From Campylobacterales bacterium (GTDB lineage Bacteria > Campylobacterota > Campylobacteria > Campylobacterales > Campylobacteraceae): 33,822 bases of DNA. Positions 24,226-31,686 of this stretch are shown here, piece by piece. The stretch covers positions 1 through 33,822 of the forward strand of contig JACUTV010000001.1 in the NCBI GenBank assembly GCA_014859645.1, given 5' to 3'. The translations under genes and the position numbers were made by a program. The notes under the pieces were generated by a model that was not told the DNA's origin, searched no databases, and saw only the letters and a program-made list of their open reading frames with translations. Each line of letters starts with the position of its first letter. The stretch's first letter is position 1.

Positions 24226-25587
24226 TTAAAATAGTTGTGTTAATCGATGCCAAAATTTAGCCAAGGCGTTGTCGCCTTTCGCTTTTTGGCCAAGGTCAGT
24301 AATCCGTGCTAATTTATCTTTGGTTGACTCCACGGATTCTGGCTCATCAAGTTTCATGGAATCCTCTTCTTCTAGGACGCGTTGAACGCTTTTATTGGGC
24401 TCAATGCTTTCGTCTTTGTAGCGCATTTTTTTATTTGAATCAATTTCATAAGGGGTAAAATCCCCGCCGCCGTACATCACCAACCCAATCGCTGTTGCGT
24501 GTCCAGGATCTCGCAAGGTTTCAAACAAGCCTTCCATTTCTTTGGGCTTGGCAAGGCGAATGGGCATATTATCAAAGATAGCAGTGGCTAATTCGCGGAT
24601 ACCTTCGAGTTTTGTTAGTCCTCCAGTGAGGACGATGCCCGCGCCGATTTGATCTTTAAACCCGCTGTCTTCAAGGGTTTTGGCGAGAATCATGAGGGTT
24701 TCTTCAACCCGCGCGTAAATAACGTTAGAGATGATGTCGAGCGAAACCTCATGGGTAACATTTTCATCTCCCAAGACGGGGAGTTCGATAAGCTCACTAG
24801 AGCTTGCGTGCAAGGTGCCGTAGTTGATCTTGACATTTTCAGCTGCGGGAAGTGGGGTGTGCAGTGCCATGGAGAGGTCATTGGTGATATTAGAAGAGCC
24901 CACGCCCAAGAAATCGTTATAGCGAATGGAATTTCCCGAATGAATTACCATGTTACAAGAAGCACCACCCATGTCAATCACAACAACGCCCAGTTCTTTT
25001 TCGTCTTCATTGACGGTTGCGATGGCCGAAGCGTATCCACAAAGAACGATATTGTCGATATCTACGCCCGCGGATTTAACGGCTTTTCTGAGGTTGCTAA
25101 GGGAGGATTTTTGAGCGGTAACAATATGCACTTGCACTTCCAAGCGCGAGCCATTCATGCCCAAAGGGTCTTCAATGTGTTCTTGCTCGTCGACTTTGAA
25201 GTTAAAAGGAAGCACATGAAGTTTTTCGTATTCGTGAGGGATGTTGGCATTGTGATCTGCCATTTGCATGGCGCGATTGATTTCTCGAATGCCAATATCG
25301 TGATTGGGTACGTTAACTACCCCATTGCTGTCAACGCTTTTAGTGTACGCGCCCGAAATAGAAACAATGACTTTGTCATAATGAGTTCCCGCGACGCGTT
25401 TGGCATCGCTAAGTGCCATTTTAATGGATTTTGAGGCAAGTTCGATATTGGTAATAACACCCTTTTTGAGTCCTTGTGCTTTGGATACACCCGCACCTAG
25501 AACCTTCATGCCTACATCATCTTTTTCGGCGATGACAGCACAAATTTGAGAGGAGCCGATATCGATGCCCAAATACGTGGTGCTCAA
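24226..25587 (-). CDS. ftsA: Cell division protein FtsA
   Basis: An actin-like ATPase that ties FtsZ to the membrane. The 453-residue protein opens TYLGIDIGSSQICAVIAEKD (phosphate 1 motif), has the FtsA-specific 1C domain (GVVNVPNHDIGIREINRAMQ), the phosphate 2 loop VVVIDMGGASCNMVIHSG and the adenosine motif GIVLTGGLTKLEGI. It ends NALAKFWHRLTQLF, an amphipathic membrane-targeting helix. The start is a TTG with AAAGGA upstream, within the end of the PpiD-like gene (one base between them), and ftsZ follows 14 bases later. The start codon suggests lower expression than ftsZ, as is usual. Confidence 0.96.
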   Translation of the reverse strand: MSTTYLGIDIGSSQICAVIAEKDDVGMKVLGAGVSKAQGLKKGVITNIELASKSIKMALSDAKRVAGTHYDKVIVSISGAYTKSVDSNGVVNVPNHDIGIREINRAMQMADHNANIPHEYEKLHVLPFNFKVDEQEHIEDPLGMNGSRLEVQVHIVTAQKSSLSNLRKAVKSAGVDIDNIVLCGYASAIATVNEDEKELGVVVIDMGGASCNMVIHSGNSIRYNDFLGVGSSNITNDLSMALHTPLPAAENVKINYGTLHASSSELIELPVLGDENVTHEVSLDIISNVIYARVEETLMILAKTLEDSGFKDQIGAGIVLTGGLTKLEGIRELATAIFDNMPIRLAKPKEMEGLFETLRDPGHATAIGLVMYGGGDFTPYEIDSNKKMRYKDESIEPNKSVQRVLEEEDSMKLDEPESVESTKDKLARITDLGQKAKGDNALAKFWHRLTQLF

Positions 25588-25588
25588 A

Positions 25589-27049
25589 TTAGTTTCCTTT
25601 GTAAAAATATTCTATCTTGTAGCGCTTTTTGAGTGCTTCTGCAAGGGCTTGGTTTACTTCGTTGTTTTTAACTTGATAAACATGCTCTTCTACAAGTTTG
25701 TTATACTGTTCTAACTTTGTTTGGTCAAGCAATTTTTGTTCCAAGATCTCGTAAAGAACGGCTTTGTCATCAAGAATGACATACCCTTTTTTCTGGTTGT
25801 TATCAAACACACGTGAGAGGAATAAACTTCCTTCTTCTTCACTTAACCCATTGATACTAACAATGCTGTCACGGGTAACAAAGCCAATAGACTCGCCTTT
25901 AAAAGAATCCAAAAGGTCTTTAGCCTTTTGAGTCAGTAACTCTTGGGTTTTTTCAGTTTCAAAGGTTTCTCTTAAGAACGGCTTGGCTTCTTCAAAGCTC
26001 ATAGGCACAGGAGAATTGAGTGAAACAAGTTTGACAATCATATACCCTTCATCCGTTGCGATTGGCTTTAAAACATCTCCAATGTCCGCTTCTTTAAGCA
26101 ATTCCACTTCAAAGAAACTATCGGACTCGTAAAGGGTTTCTGTTTTTTCTGCTTTTACTTCATCTTTTTTGAACGCGAGGTAGGTGTTGAGTGCTTCTTT
26201 GCGTGCCATTTCTAGAGCAACGTCATGACGAAGCTCGGGAAGTGCGTCCGCAAGCTCTTTTAAACGCCCGTCTTCGTAACGGTAGTTAAATTTGTTTTCT
26301 TCAAAAAAAAGTTGTAAAGCTTCGTCGCTAGCCACCTCGGTGGAGGCGGGGACAAAGATAGAGTCGATGGTGTAGCTTGTGGGCGTAAGGAAGCTAGACT
26401 TTTGAGGTTCCCAAAAAGCCCTTAGGTTCTCATCGTTTGTTTGAATTTCGTTAGCACCCAAGCGAAGTACTTGTACGCCGAGTTTGTCCTGCATGAAAAG
26501 AGCGGAAGCGAACAGTTCTTTTTCTTGTTCGGTAGGTTGTAGCGTGATGATGCCATTGAGTTTTTCAAGAAGGACTTGTTTTTTCAAACTCTCTTCATAG
26601 GCTTTGGCGGTAATGCCTGCATTTTGCAAAAGGCGGTAATAAAGGTCTTTATCAAAAGCGCCATCTGTGTGGAAGTTTTCATCACGAAGTAACATTTCTT
26701 TGACATCTGTATCAAGAGTGACAAGGCCTAAGTCTTCGGCATAATTGAGCATCAAGGCTTCGTTGATAAGGTTTTCTAGGACGATTTTATCTAAACCCAT
26801 TTGTTCGGCACGTTCTTGGGTGAGCTGACCATTAAACAAGGTGTTGTAATAGGAAAAATAGTTGTTATAGGCCATTTGAAATTCGGTGATGGTGATTTTT
26901 TTCTTTCCTACTTTGGCAACAGAAGAGGAGCGGTCGGTATTAAAATCATAAGCACCCCATCCAACAAACCCAGCACCAACAAAGGCTATGACACTGACCC
27001 ATATGGTAATAACGAGGTATTTTCTATGACGTTGCATCCAGGTGATCAT
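25589..27049 (-). CDS. PpiD-like periplasmic foldase, SurA-N domain
   Basis: A protein of about 486 residues with one N-terminal membrane anchor (VITIWVSVIAFVGAGFVGWG) and a large periplasmic part, as in PpiD. The start is set at the ATG at 27049 because AAAGGAAAAG precedes it; the longer frame adds 33 residues of basic sequence. The SurA-N-like chaperone part is clear (VAKVGKKKITITEFQMAYNN, then LENLINEALMLNYAEDLGLV, a family hallmark). I see no clear parvulin (PpiC) core, so it may be a chaperone without isomerase activity. It sits immediately upstream of ftsA, an arrangement I associate with Campylobacterota. It probably assists folding of outer-membrane proteins. Confidence 0.82.
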   Translation of the reverse strand: MITWMQRHRKYLVITIWVSVIAFVGAGFVGWGAYDFNTDRSSSVAKVGKKKITITEFQMAYNNYFSYYNTLFNGQLTQERAEQMGLDKIVLENLINEALMLNYAEDLGLVTLDTDVKEMLLRDENFHTDGAFDKDLYYRLLQNAGITAKAYEESLKKQVLLEKLNGIITLQPTEQEKELFASALFMQDKLGVQVLRLGANEIQTNDENLRAFWEPQKSSFLTPTSYTIDSIFVPASTEVASDEALQLFFEENKFNYRYEDGRLKELADALPELRHDVALEMARKEALNTYLAFKKDEVKAEKTETLYESDSFFEVELLKEADIGDVLKPIATDEGYMIVKLVSLNSPVPMSFEEAKPFLRETFETEKTQELLTQKAKDLLDSFKGESIGFVTRDSIVSINGLSEEEGSLFLSRVFDNNQKKGYVILDDKAVLYEILEQKLLDQTKLEQYNKLVEEHVYQVKNNEVNQALAEALKKRYKIEYFYKGN

Positions 27050-27087
27050 TCTTTTCCTTTTTTCGGTTAGCTTTCTTGAAACGTATG

Positions 27088-27093
27088 ATTTTA
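27088..27093 (-). promoter_or_regulatory. Candidate -10 of PpiD-like/ftsA/ftsZ operon
   Basis: On the minus strand the sequence is TAAAAT, 38 bases before the start codon and after the aldolase terminator candidate. Confidence 0.35.
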
Positions 27094-27142
27094 CTTCGTT
27101 TGTCTTTAAACGACCATAAAATCGGCACTTTTTTAAAATAAT

Positions 27143-27166
27143 TAACAAACAAAATATTGTTTGTTA
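27143..27166 (-). terminator. Candidate terminator after aldolase-like gene
   Basis: TAACAAACAA pairs exactly with TTGTTTGTTA around a four-base loop. On the minus strand it is followed by ATTATTTT, so it can act as an AT-rich intrinsic terminator or attenuator between the aldolase-like gene and the PpiD-like gene. Confidence 0.5.
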
Positions 27167-27176
27167 GTGGTAAAAA

Positions 27177-27755
27177 TTAAATGCGATGTTCGTTAGCGCG
27201 ATGAAGAAGTTTACAGCTGTTTTCAAGGACAGCAATATTTTTAGCAATTTGATGAATATCACGTGCATAGGCATACACGCCGTAGCCTCGGATGACTATA
27301 ATATTGGTTTTTTGCTCTTTCATGTGGCGGTAAATTTCCACATCAGCACGTTCGTACCAGTCTTCGAATTGTTTAGGGTCGTATACATGGATGGTGCCAA
27401 ATTGCATAGCCCCAAAATAATCCTCAGGTATGATAATGCTATGTGTTAGTGTGTATGCAGTAGTAAAAGGAGGCATAGCATAGCAAATGTATTTTGCTTC
27501 GGAAATATTTTTGTAGATGTTAAGATGAATGTCCGCATCAATACTCGCTTCATTCCAGCGGTAATCTTTTTTGCTTGAAAGTTCAATCAAATCTGAAGAC
27601 TTTAGGCCGTCAAAAATGGCATCTTTTTTGTTGATAATAAAGCGATTGTACTCTACGCGTGCCGAAATAGAACCGTGATAAATGCCAAAAAAGTTTTTGC
27701 GAAACATGGAAAGTGAGATGTCTTTGAGCTGGTCCGCGAGATACTCTTCAATCAT
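27177..27755 (-). CDS. Class II aldolase/adducin-fold protein lacking the metal ligands
   Basis: A 192-residue protein with the class II aldolase/adducin fold: NFFGIYHGSISARVEYNRFI (substrate-binding start), then ICYAMPPFTTAYTLTH and IIVIRGYGVYAYARDIHQIA. In active family members these last two read like V-H-T-H-S-P and x-G-H-G, giving three zinc His ligands. Here the His positions are taken by Tyr, Ala or Met and the final one by Tyr, so metal-dependent catalysis is unlikely. It may be a binding protein or pseudoenzyme. It starts at an ATG with AAAAGG upstream and is transcribed divergently from rsmH. Its neighbours are division genes, but no role in division is known to me. Confidence 0.75.
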   Translation of the reverse strand: MIEEYLADQLKDISLSMFRKNFFGIYHGSISARVEYNRFIINKKDAIFDGLKSSDLIELSSKKDYRWNEASIDADIHLNIYKNISEAKYICYAMPPFTTAYTLTHSIIIPEDYFGAMQFGTIHVYDPKQFEDWYERADVEIYRHMKEQKTNIIVIRGYGVYAYARDIHQIAKNIAVLENSCKLLHRANEHRI

Positions 27756-27783
27756 TTTTAACCTTTTTAAATCTGTGTTTGGG

Positions 27784-27790
27784 TATTATA
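27784..27790. promoter_or_regulatory. Bidirectional -10 (TATTATA / TATAATA)
   Basis: GGTATTATACC at 27782-27792 is a palindrome apart from its centre base. It gives TATTAT for rsmH on the plus strand and TATAAT for the aldolase-like gene on the minus strand, each about 30 bases from its start codon. Confidence 0.55.
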
Positions 27791-27819
27791 CCACCACTTA
27801 TGCCCTGAAAGGATTGGCT

Positions 27820-28752
27820 GTGAATATCCCCCATATACCCGTACTTCTTGAGGAAGTTACCCGCGCTTTTTCTGCTGTTAGCGAAGGGGTGATTGTGGAC
27901 TGTACGCTGGGGTATGGAGGGCACAGCGAGGCTATTTTAGAGGCAAATCCTCGCATCACCCTTGTTGGGTGCGACAAAGATGCGCAAGCGGTTGCTTTTG
28001 CGCAAAAACGATTGGCACGTTTTGGAGAGAGAGTTCGCATACTTCATGCGCCTTTTTCTACGGTTATCTCGCACATCGACCCTTTACATGTAAGGGGAAT
28101 TTTGGCAGACATTGGGGTTTCTTCCCTGCAACTAGACAGACCTGAACGTGGGTTTGGATTTGAATCAGATGTGCTAGATATGCGCATGGATACAACCATG
28201 CCGCTCACTGCTTATGAAGTGGTGAACACGTACACGCAAGCACAACTTGAGGAGATATTGCGTGAGTATGGTGAGCTTCCCCAGTGGCGTGTGTTAGCGG
28301 AGCGAATCTGCAAAGCACGGGAGATTGGGCCCATTACGAGTGCTAAGGTGTTAGCGGAGATTGTGGGGCGTGGACGAAGTCAGGGACGCAAGGTTTCCCC
28401 TGCGACTTTGGTGTTTCAAGCGATTCGCATTGAGGTCAATGACGAACTGGGGGAACTTGGAAAGCTTTTGCGTTCCATTGAAACAGCGAGTTTGCATGAT
28501 TGTGTGGTGGGGATTATCTCTTTTCATTCGCTAGAAGACCGCATTGTGAAGCAAACCTTTAAGCTGTGGCAAAAAGAGTGCATTTGCAATCCTTTTGTGC
28601 CACGTTGTGAATGCGGCGGCAATCATTCTCTTGGAAAGATTCTCACAAAAAAACCTATTGAGCCAAGTCCTCAAGAGGTGCAACGCAATCCCCGTTCACG
28701 CAGTTCAAAACTGCGTTTGTTTAGGATTGAACAAAAGAGAGTTCATGAGTGA
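27820..28752 (+). CDS. rsmH: 16S rRNA (cytosine1402-N4)-methyltransferase
   Basis: It methylates N4 of C1402 in the ribosomal P site (formerly mraW). The GTG at 27820 is used because AAAGGA lies 6 bases upstream and the family start HIPVLLEEV follows at once; the open frame extends upstream into the divergent gene. The protein of about 310 residues has VDCTLGYGGHSEAIL (SAM motif I), ILADIGVSSLQLDRPERGFG (the family's DLGVSSxQLD motif), a helical insert and ISFHSLEDRIVKQTF, with a C-terminal NPRSRSSKLRLFR tail, all diagnostic. It heads the usual rsmH-ftsL pair. A palindrome copy (28084) reads PLHVR. Confidence 0.95.
   Translation: MNIPHIPVLLEEVTRAFSAVSEGVIVDCTLGYGGHSEAILEANPRITLVGCDKDAQAVAFAQKRLARFGERVRILHAPFSTVISHIDPLHVRGILADIGVSSLQLDRPERGFGFESDVLDMRMDTTMPLTAYEVVNTYTQAQLEEILREYGELPQWRVLAERICKAREIGPITSAKVLAEIVGRGRSQGRKVSPATLVFQAIRIEVNDELGELGKLLRSIETASLHDCVVGIISFHSLEDRIVKQTFKLWQKECICNPFVPRCECGGNHSLGKILTKKPIEPSPQEVQRNPRSRSSKLRLFRIEQKRVHE
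28084..28093. repeat. TTACATGTAA palindrome, copy 12 (in rsmH)
   Basis: Perfect copy inside rsmH, read as Pro-Leu-His-Val-Arg. Confidence 0.9.
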
Positions 28753-29032
28753 AGACCGTCAAGAGCTCTTGGGTGAGTATGACAAAGAGCAAGAGAGGGA
28801 GAAAAACCTCGATTTAAAAACCTTGGCCCTTGTGTACTTGGCGATGCTTTTTTTCTTAGGCATTTTTCTTCCCAAAATCTACATTAAAAACGAAATTTAT
28901 TACATCAGTCGCGATATTAGCGGGCTGTACGGACAGTATGAAATTTTGCTAGAAGAAAACAGGGAGCTACGCCTTGGGATTGAGTCTATGCGCTTTAAAA
29001 ATCAAGTGTTAGATGTGTTGTCTTTAGAGTAG
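28745..29032 (+). CDS. FtsL-like bitopic membrane protein
   Basis: A 95-residue protein starting at the ATG at 28745 inside the end of rsmH (8-base overlap). It has a charged cytoplasmic start (MSEDRQELLGEYDKEQEREK), one membrane helix (about 28-43, LVYLAMLFFLGIFLPKIY) and a periplasmic coiled coil (SGLYGQYEILLEENRELRLG). Size, topology and position directly after rsmH match FtsL, which links the division ring to septal wall synthesis. FtsL sequences diverge too far for sequence alone to settle it. The gene ends exactly where the convergent membrane-protein gene ends. Confidence 0.65.
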   Translation: MSEDRQELLGEYDKEQEREKNLDLKTLALVYLAMLFFLGIFLPKIYIKNEIYYISRDISGLYGQYEILLEENRELRLGIESMRFKNQVLDVLSLE

Positions 29033-29542
29033 CTAGCCTTGTGAAGAGACATTCACAAGGCGGTCTAGGACGTAATGTTCCCACTCTTTCGTAGGTACTT
29101 CATTTTTCTTTAAATCGATGTAAATGGCTTCAACTTTTTCACTGTATTTTTCATAAGAAAAATGAGGAAAATGGATTTGCCATGCTTGCTTAATAAGGCG
29201 CGAAGTCATTTCATCCCGCAACCAGTCTTGAAAAAACTGAAACCCCACAAAGACACACGATGTGGCAAAAATAGTCCCAATAATCGAAATATGAAAATCA
29301 ACATTTACAAACACGACGTGGGTAACAGAGGTAAGGGGCACAAGAATAATGGCACATAAAACAGCGTAGATGATGTAAGCATTGGTGATATTGGCACGAA
29401 AGTTTAATACCGCAGGGTCTACGTGCATTCCTTCGTTGTAAAGGGCATTGGCGCGAAGTAAGTCGCGGTAAAGAATAGGTTGTTTGGAAAGAATAAACAC
29501 ATACCTAAGAATCTTTTCTTTTAGCTGCTCAAATTTTTTCAT
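29033..29542 (-). CDS. Small membrane protein of unknown function
   Basis: A protein of about 169 residues; the ATG at 29542 is preferred because GGAGG lies 6 bases upstream. It has two membrane helices (about 60-78, IIYAVLCAIILVPLTS, and 84-104, FHISIIGTIFATSCVFVGFQ) flanked by charged, Lys-rich segments; both ends are probably cytoplasmic. I do not recognise the family. The stop codon abuts the FtsL-like stop on the other strand, with no room for a terminator. It probably shares a transcript with the upstream lipoprotein gene, from which it is separated by 41 bases. Confidence 0.62.
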   Translation of the reverse strand: MKKFEQLKEKILRYVFILSKQPILYRDLLRANALYNEGMHVDPAVLNFRANITNAYIIYAVLCAIILVPLTSVTHVVFVNVDFHISIIGTIFATSCVFVGFQFFQDWLRDEMTSRLIKQAWQIHFPHFSYEKYSEKVEAIYIDLKKNEVPTKEWEHYVLDRLVNVSSQG

Positions 29543-29583
29543 AACGCCTCCATATTTCTGTTGCGAGTGTACCATAGCAATGC

Positions 29584-31506
29584 TTATGGATTGACTAATT
29601 CGGGCCGGTATTCAAAGTGAAATGTGTCAAAATGCTTCCACCTTCCACCCCAAACAAAGCCGTGTTTTTCAAAAATATGAACGATGGTTTTGGGGATTTG
29701 ATTGCGATAGTTCCCCGTTTTGCTCCACTGCCAATAATCTCCCTTTTGGGTGTTGATGTCAATGGCAATGCCGTAGCTGTGCGCGCTTAGCCGATTGGTT
29801 TTGGCGATGGTGCGGTAGTTGTATGTCCCTGCAGGATTATTGACGTAGGCTAGGAGTTCGCAAGGCAGGGCATCTAGAGCATCAGAAACGGCTTGAAGGG
29901 CTTTAGCCGCACCGTGATCACCATGAAAACGTAAGGCTTGGTTGGTGTGGCTTGGAAGCCAGCGGACAGTAACAAGACGAGATTCTATTTCCTCTTTCGT
30001 GTGTCCGTAAAGGGTTTTTAAAAACGCATCATTTCTAGCCCGTCCTGGGTCGGTAGTGGGCGTTTGGAGAGGAAATAAGGCGGGATAAGGTGCAAAAAAC
30101 TGGTCTTTGATGCTAGGATTTTCCAGTAGCGTTGCCTCGTCTTTTTCTTTACCATCATCATACGCAAGCTGTGTCCCATCATGGAACCATACAGTGTTAT
30201 CTGTGATGCGAGAAATCGCCTCAGGATACGCGCGCATTAAGCGTTCTTGCGGAGATGTTGGGTTGATGATGGTCATTGCTTCAACACGAGAAAGCAGTAG
30301 GTTTTTAGAAGCTACTAAAGGGTGGCTGGCCCCTACATGTAAATCAGACACGATAGCTTTGCCGATGACACCGCGCCCTTCCATGCCCAAAAGAGAGGTT
30401 TTAATGCCCCATGCGTTGTGTAGCACAATAGGTGTGCCTTCGTGGGTGCCCGCATAGAGCATGATGTGACCCGGCAGGTAGAGAAGCGTTAAAAATGGTT
30501 TTCCAAAGCGCGCAATCATGGCTTCTTTTTCCTTGTTAGAAAGATGTTTGAGGGAAACATAGGCATCACTCTCTTTTTGGGCGGCAGAATTACGCGGCAA
30601 CCAAATGCCAAAAGGGGCAAAAAAATCTCTGGTCATGGCCGAACAATCCCGATGGTCAAAAAGCCCACCCCATCCGTAAGGCTCATCGAGCAAAGTTTGC
30701 GTGACGTGCGTGAGGGTTTTGGGGGTCATGGGAAGTGGCCAAGGCTGAGGGTGTTTTAGAGGAAGCGGCGTTACATGTAAGTCTTTTTCGACCTTAAAAG
30801 CAGTATGTTCATCTAAAAGTGGCAACAGTGTGCCTAATTTTGCGTAGGTTTCAAAGCGCGTGGAAATAAGAGGGGTGCGGTCTTGCAAGATCATCGTTTT
30901 GGGCGCACGCAAGATTTTCTCTCTCAACGCTTCATCGATGGGCGTGAGCACGGAAGAGGGTAACCACCCAAAAGAAAACGCACTTTTCACAAACGCCCAC
31001 CCGCCATCTTTGGAATAGTGCGAGAGTTTTACAGGCTCCATGAGCGAGATGCGTGAGTTTTGGTTGTAATCAAACGGAAACCCTTCGCCTGCTTGTGCAA
31101 AAGAGCGAAAAAGAGGCAAGTGGGTTGGAAAGTTGCGCAACGCACTGTTTTCTAGGGTGATGGCATTTTGATTAAGAGAGCCTAACGCGTCAAAATTGGC
31201 CTCTTCACGCAACGCGTCAAACCACGCTTGTGGTCTGGGCTGTTTGGTTTCGCCGTAGTAGCCTTTGGAAGGAAGGTAAACCTGCCAAGGCCATAAGGCT
31301 TCTTCTTGGGTGATACCTAGAGTTTCTTGCGCCCATGGCACAAAAAATGCTTCTTCATACCAAGTGCCTTGGTTGCTCATGGGCGCAACGTCGTGAATGA
31401 GCTTGGGCAGGGCGTGAGCGTACGAAGGTGGGGTAAAAACAGGGGGAGAAAGCAAGGTGCAGCCTCCTAAAAAAACCCCTAAAACTACCATTAATAGGAC
31501 ACGCAT
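29584..31506 (-). CDS. Lipoprotein with SH3/NlpC-P60 and M15 peptidase domains
   Basis: A 640-residue predicted lipoprotein that probably acts on peptidoglycan. The signal peptide ends in the lipobox LGGC (13-16). It carries an SH3-like region (about 150-245, GGWAFVKSAFSFGWLPSSVL); an NlpC/P60 endopeptidase domain with the catalytic Cys in YGWGGLFDHRDCSAMTRDFF (Cys288) and His347 in YLPGHIMLYAG; and a C-terminal M15/VanY-like carboxypeptidase with SAHSYGIAIDI (His576, Asp583) and a final FHFEYRP (His630). Two cell-wall hydrolases in one chain is unusual. All key residues are present. The ATG at 31506 follows AAAAGGGG. The palindrome copy at 30771 reads DLHVT. Confidence 0.82.
   Translation of the reverse strand: MRVLLMVVLGVFLGGCTLLSPPVFTPPSYAHALPKLIHDVAPMSNQGTWYEEAFFVPWAQETLGITQEEALWPWQVYLPSKGYYGETKQPRPQAWFDALREEANFDALGSLNQNAITLENSALRNFPTHLPLFRSFAQAGEGFPFDYNQNSRISLMEPVKLSHYSKDGGWAFVKSAFSFGWLPSSVLTPIDEALREKILRAPKTMILQDRTPLISTRFETYAKLGTLLPLLDEHTAFKVEKDLHVTPLPLKHPQPWPLPMTPKTLTHVTQTLLDEPYGWGGLFDHRDCSAMTRDFFAPFGIWLPRNSAAQKESDAYVSLKHLSNKEKEAMIARFGKPFLTLLYLPGHIMLYAGTHEGTPIVLHNAWGIKTSLLGMEGRGVIGKAIVSDLHVGASHPLVASKNLLLSRVEAMTIINPTSPQERLMRAYPEAISRITDNTVWFHDGTQLAYDDGKEKDEATLLENPSIKDQFFAPYPALFPLQTPTTDPGRARNDAFLKTLYGHTKEEIESRLVTVRWLPSHTNQALRFHGDHGAAKALQAVSDALDALPCELLAYVNNPAGTYNYRTIAKTNRLSAHSYGIAIDINTQKGDYWQWSKTGNYRNQIPKTIVHIFEKHGFVWGGRWKHFDTFHFEYRPELVNP
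30771..30780. repeat. TTACATGTAA palindrome, copy 13 (in lipoprotein gene)
   Basis: Perfect copy, read on the minus strand as Asp-Leu-His-Val-Thr. A one-mismatch copy at 30333-30342 in the same gene reads Asp-Leu-His-Val-Gly. Confidence 0.9.
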
Positions 31507-31532
31507 GGTTCCCCTTTTGCTCTTTATTTGCG

Positions 31533-31539
31533 TATAATA
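31533..31539. promoter_or_regulatory. Bidirectional -10 (TATAATA / TATTATA)
   Basis: TATAAT points to the helicase gene on the plus strand, and the same bases give TATTAT for the lipoprotein gene on the minus strand, 27 bases from its ATG. The plus transcript would begin near 31545, just before the structured element. Confidence 0.55.
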
Positions 31540-31550
31540 CCAAAATTAGC

Positions 31551-31664
31551 CTTCTTGCAAAACGTGTTTTGAAAGAAGCCTAAGCACCAAAGGTGCGCGA
31601 GCCCTGCGCTGAGCAGAACTTAGCGTTAGATACGCCTTTGAAGCTTTGCTTCAAAGGCGTATCT
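31551..31664. other. Highly structured leader or repeat element of unknown type
   Basis: Consecutive stems fill about 115 bases. Stem 1: CTTCTT (31551-31556) with AAGAAG (31573-31578), plus the inner pair CAAAA/TTTTG. Outer helix: CTAAG (31580-31584) with CTTAG (31619-31623). It encloses GCACC-AAA-GGTGC (31584-31596) and GCGC/GCGC (31595-31598 with 31606-31609); the latter two share bases and would compete. Last comes a perfect 17-bp hairpin, AGATACGCCTTTGAAGC with its exact complement at 31648-31664. No T tract follows on either strand, so this is not a plain terminator. It ends 22 bases before the helicase GTG. It could be an RNA regulator of that gene or a palindromic interspersed repeat. 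Confidence 0.55.
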
Positions 31665-31686
31665 AAAGTAAAACAACGGAGACGGT

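Noticed and set aside
24649-25434. Long open frame (261 codons) antisense to ftsA
   Set aside because: It is a shadow of the ftsA codon usage: no ribosome site, no recognisable domain, and ftsA is conserved along its whole length.
31628-31664. Perfect 17-bp hairpin as a simple terminator
   Set aside because: It lies upstream of the helicase, not after a gene, and neither strand has a T tract after the stem.
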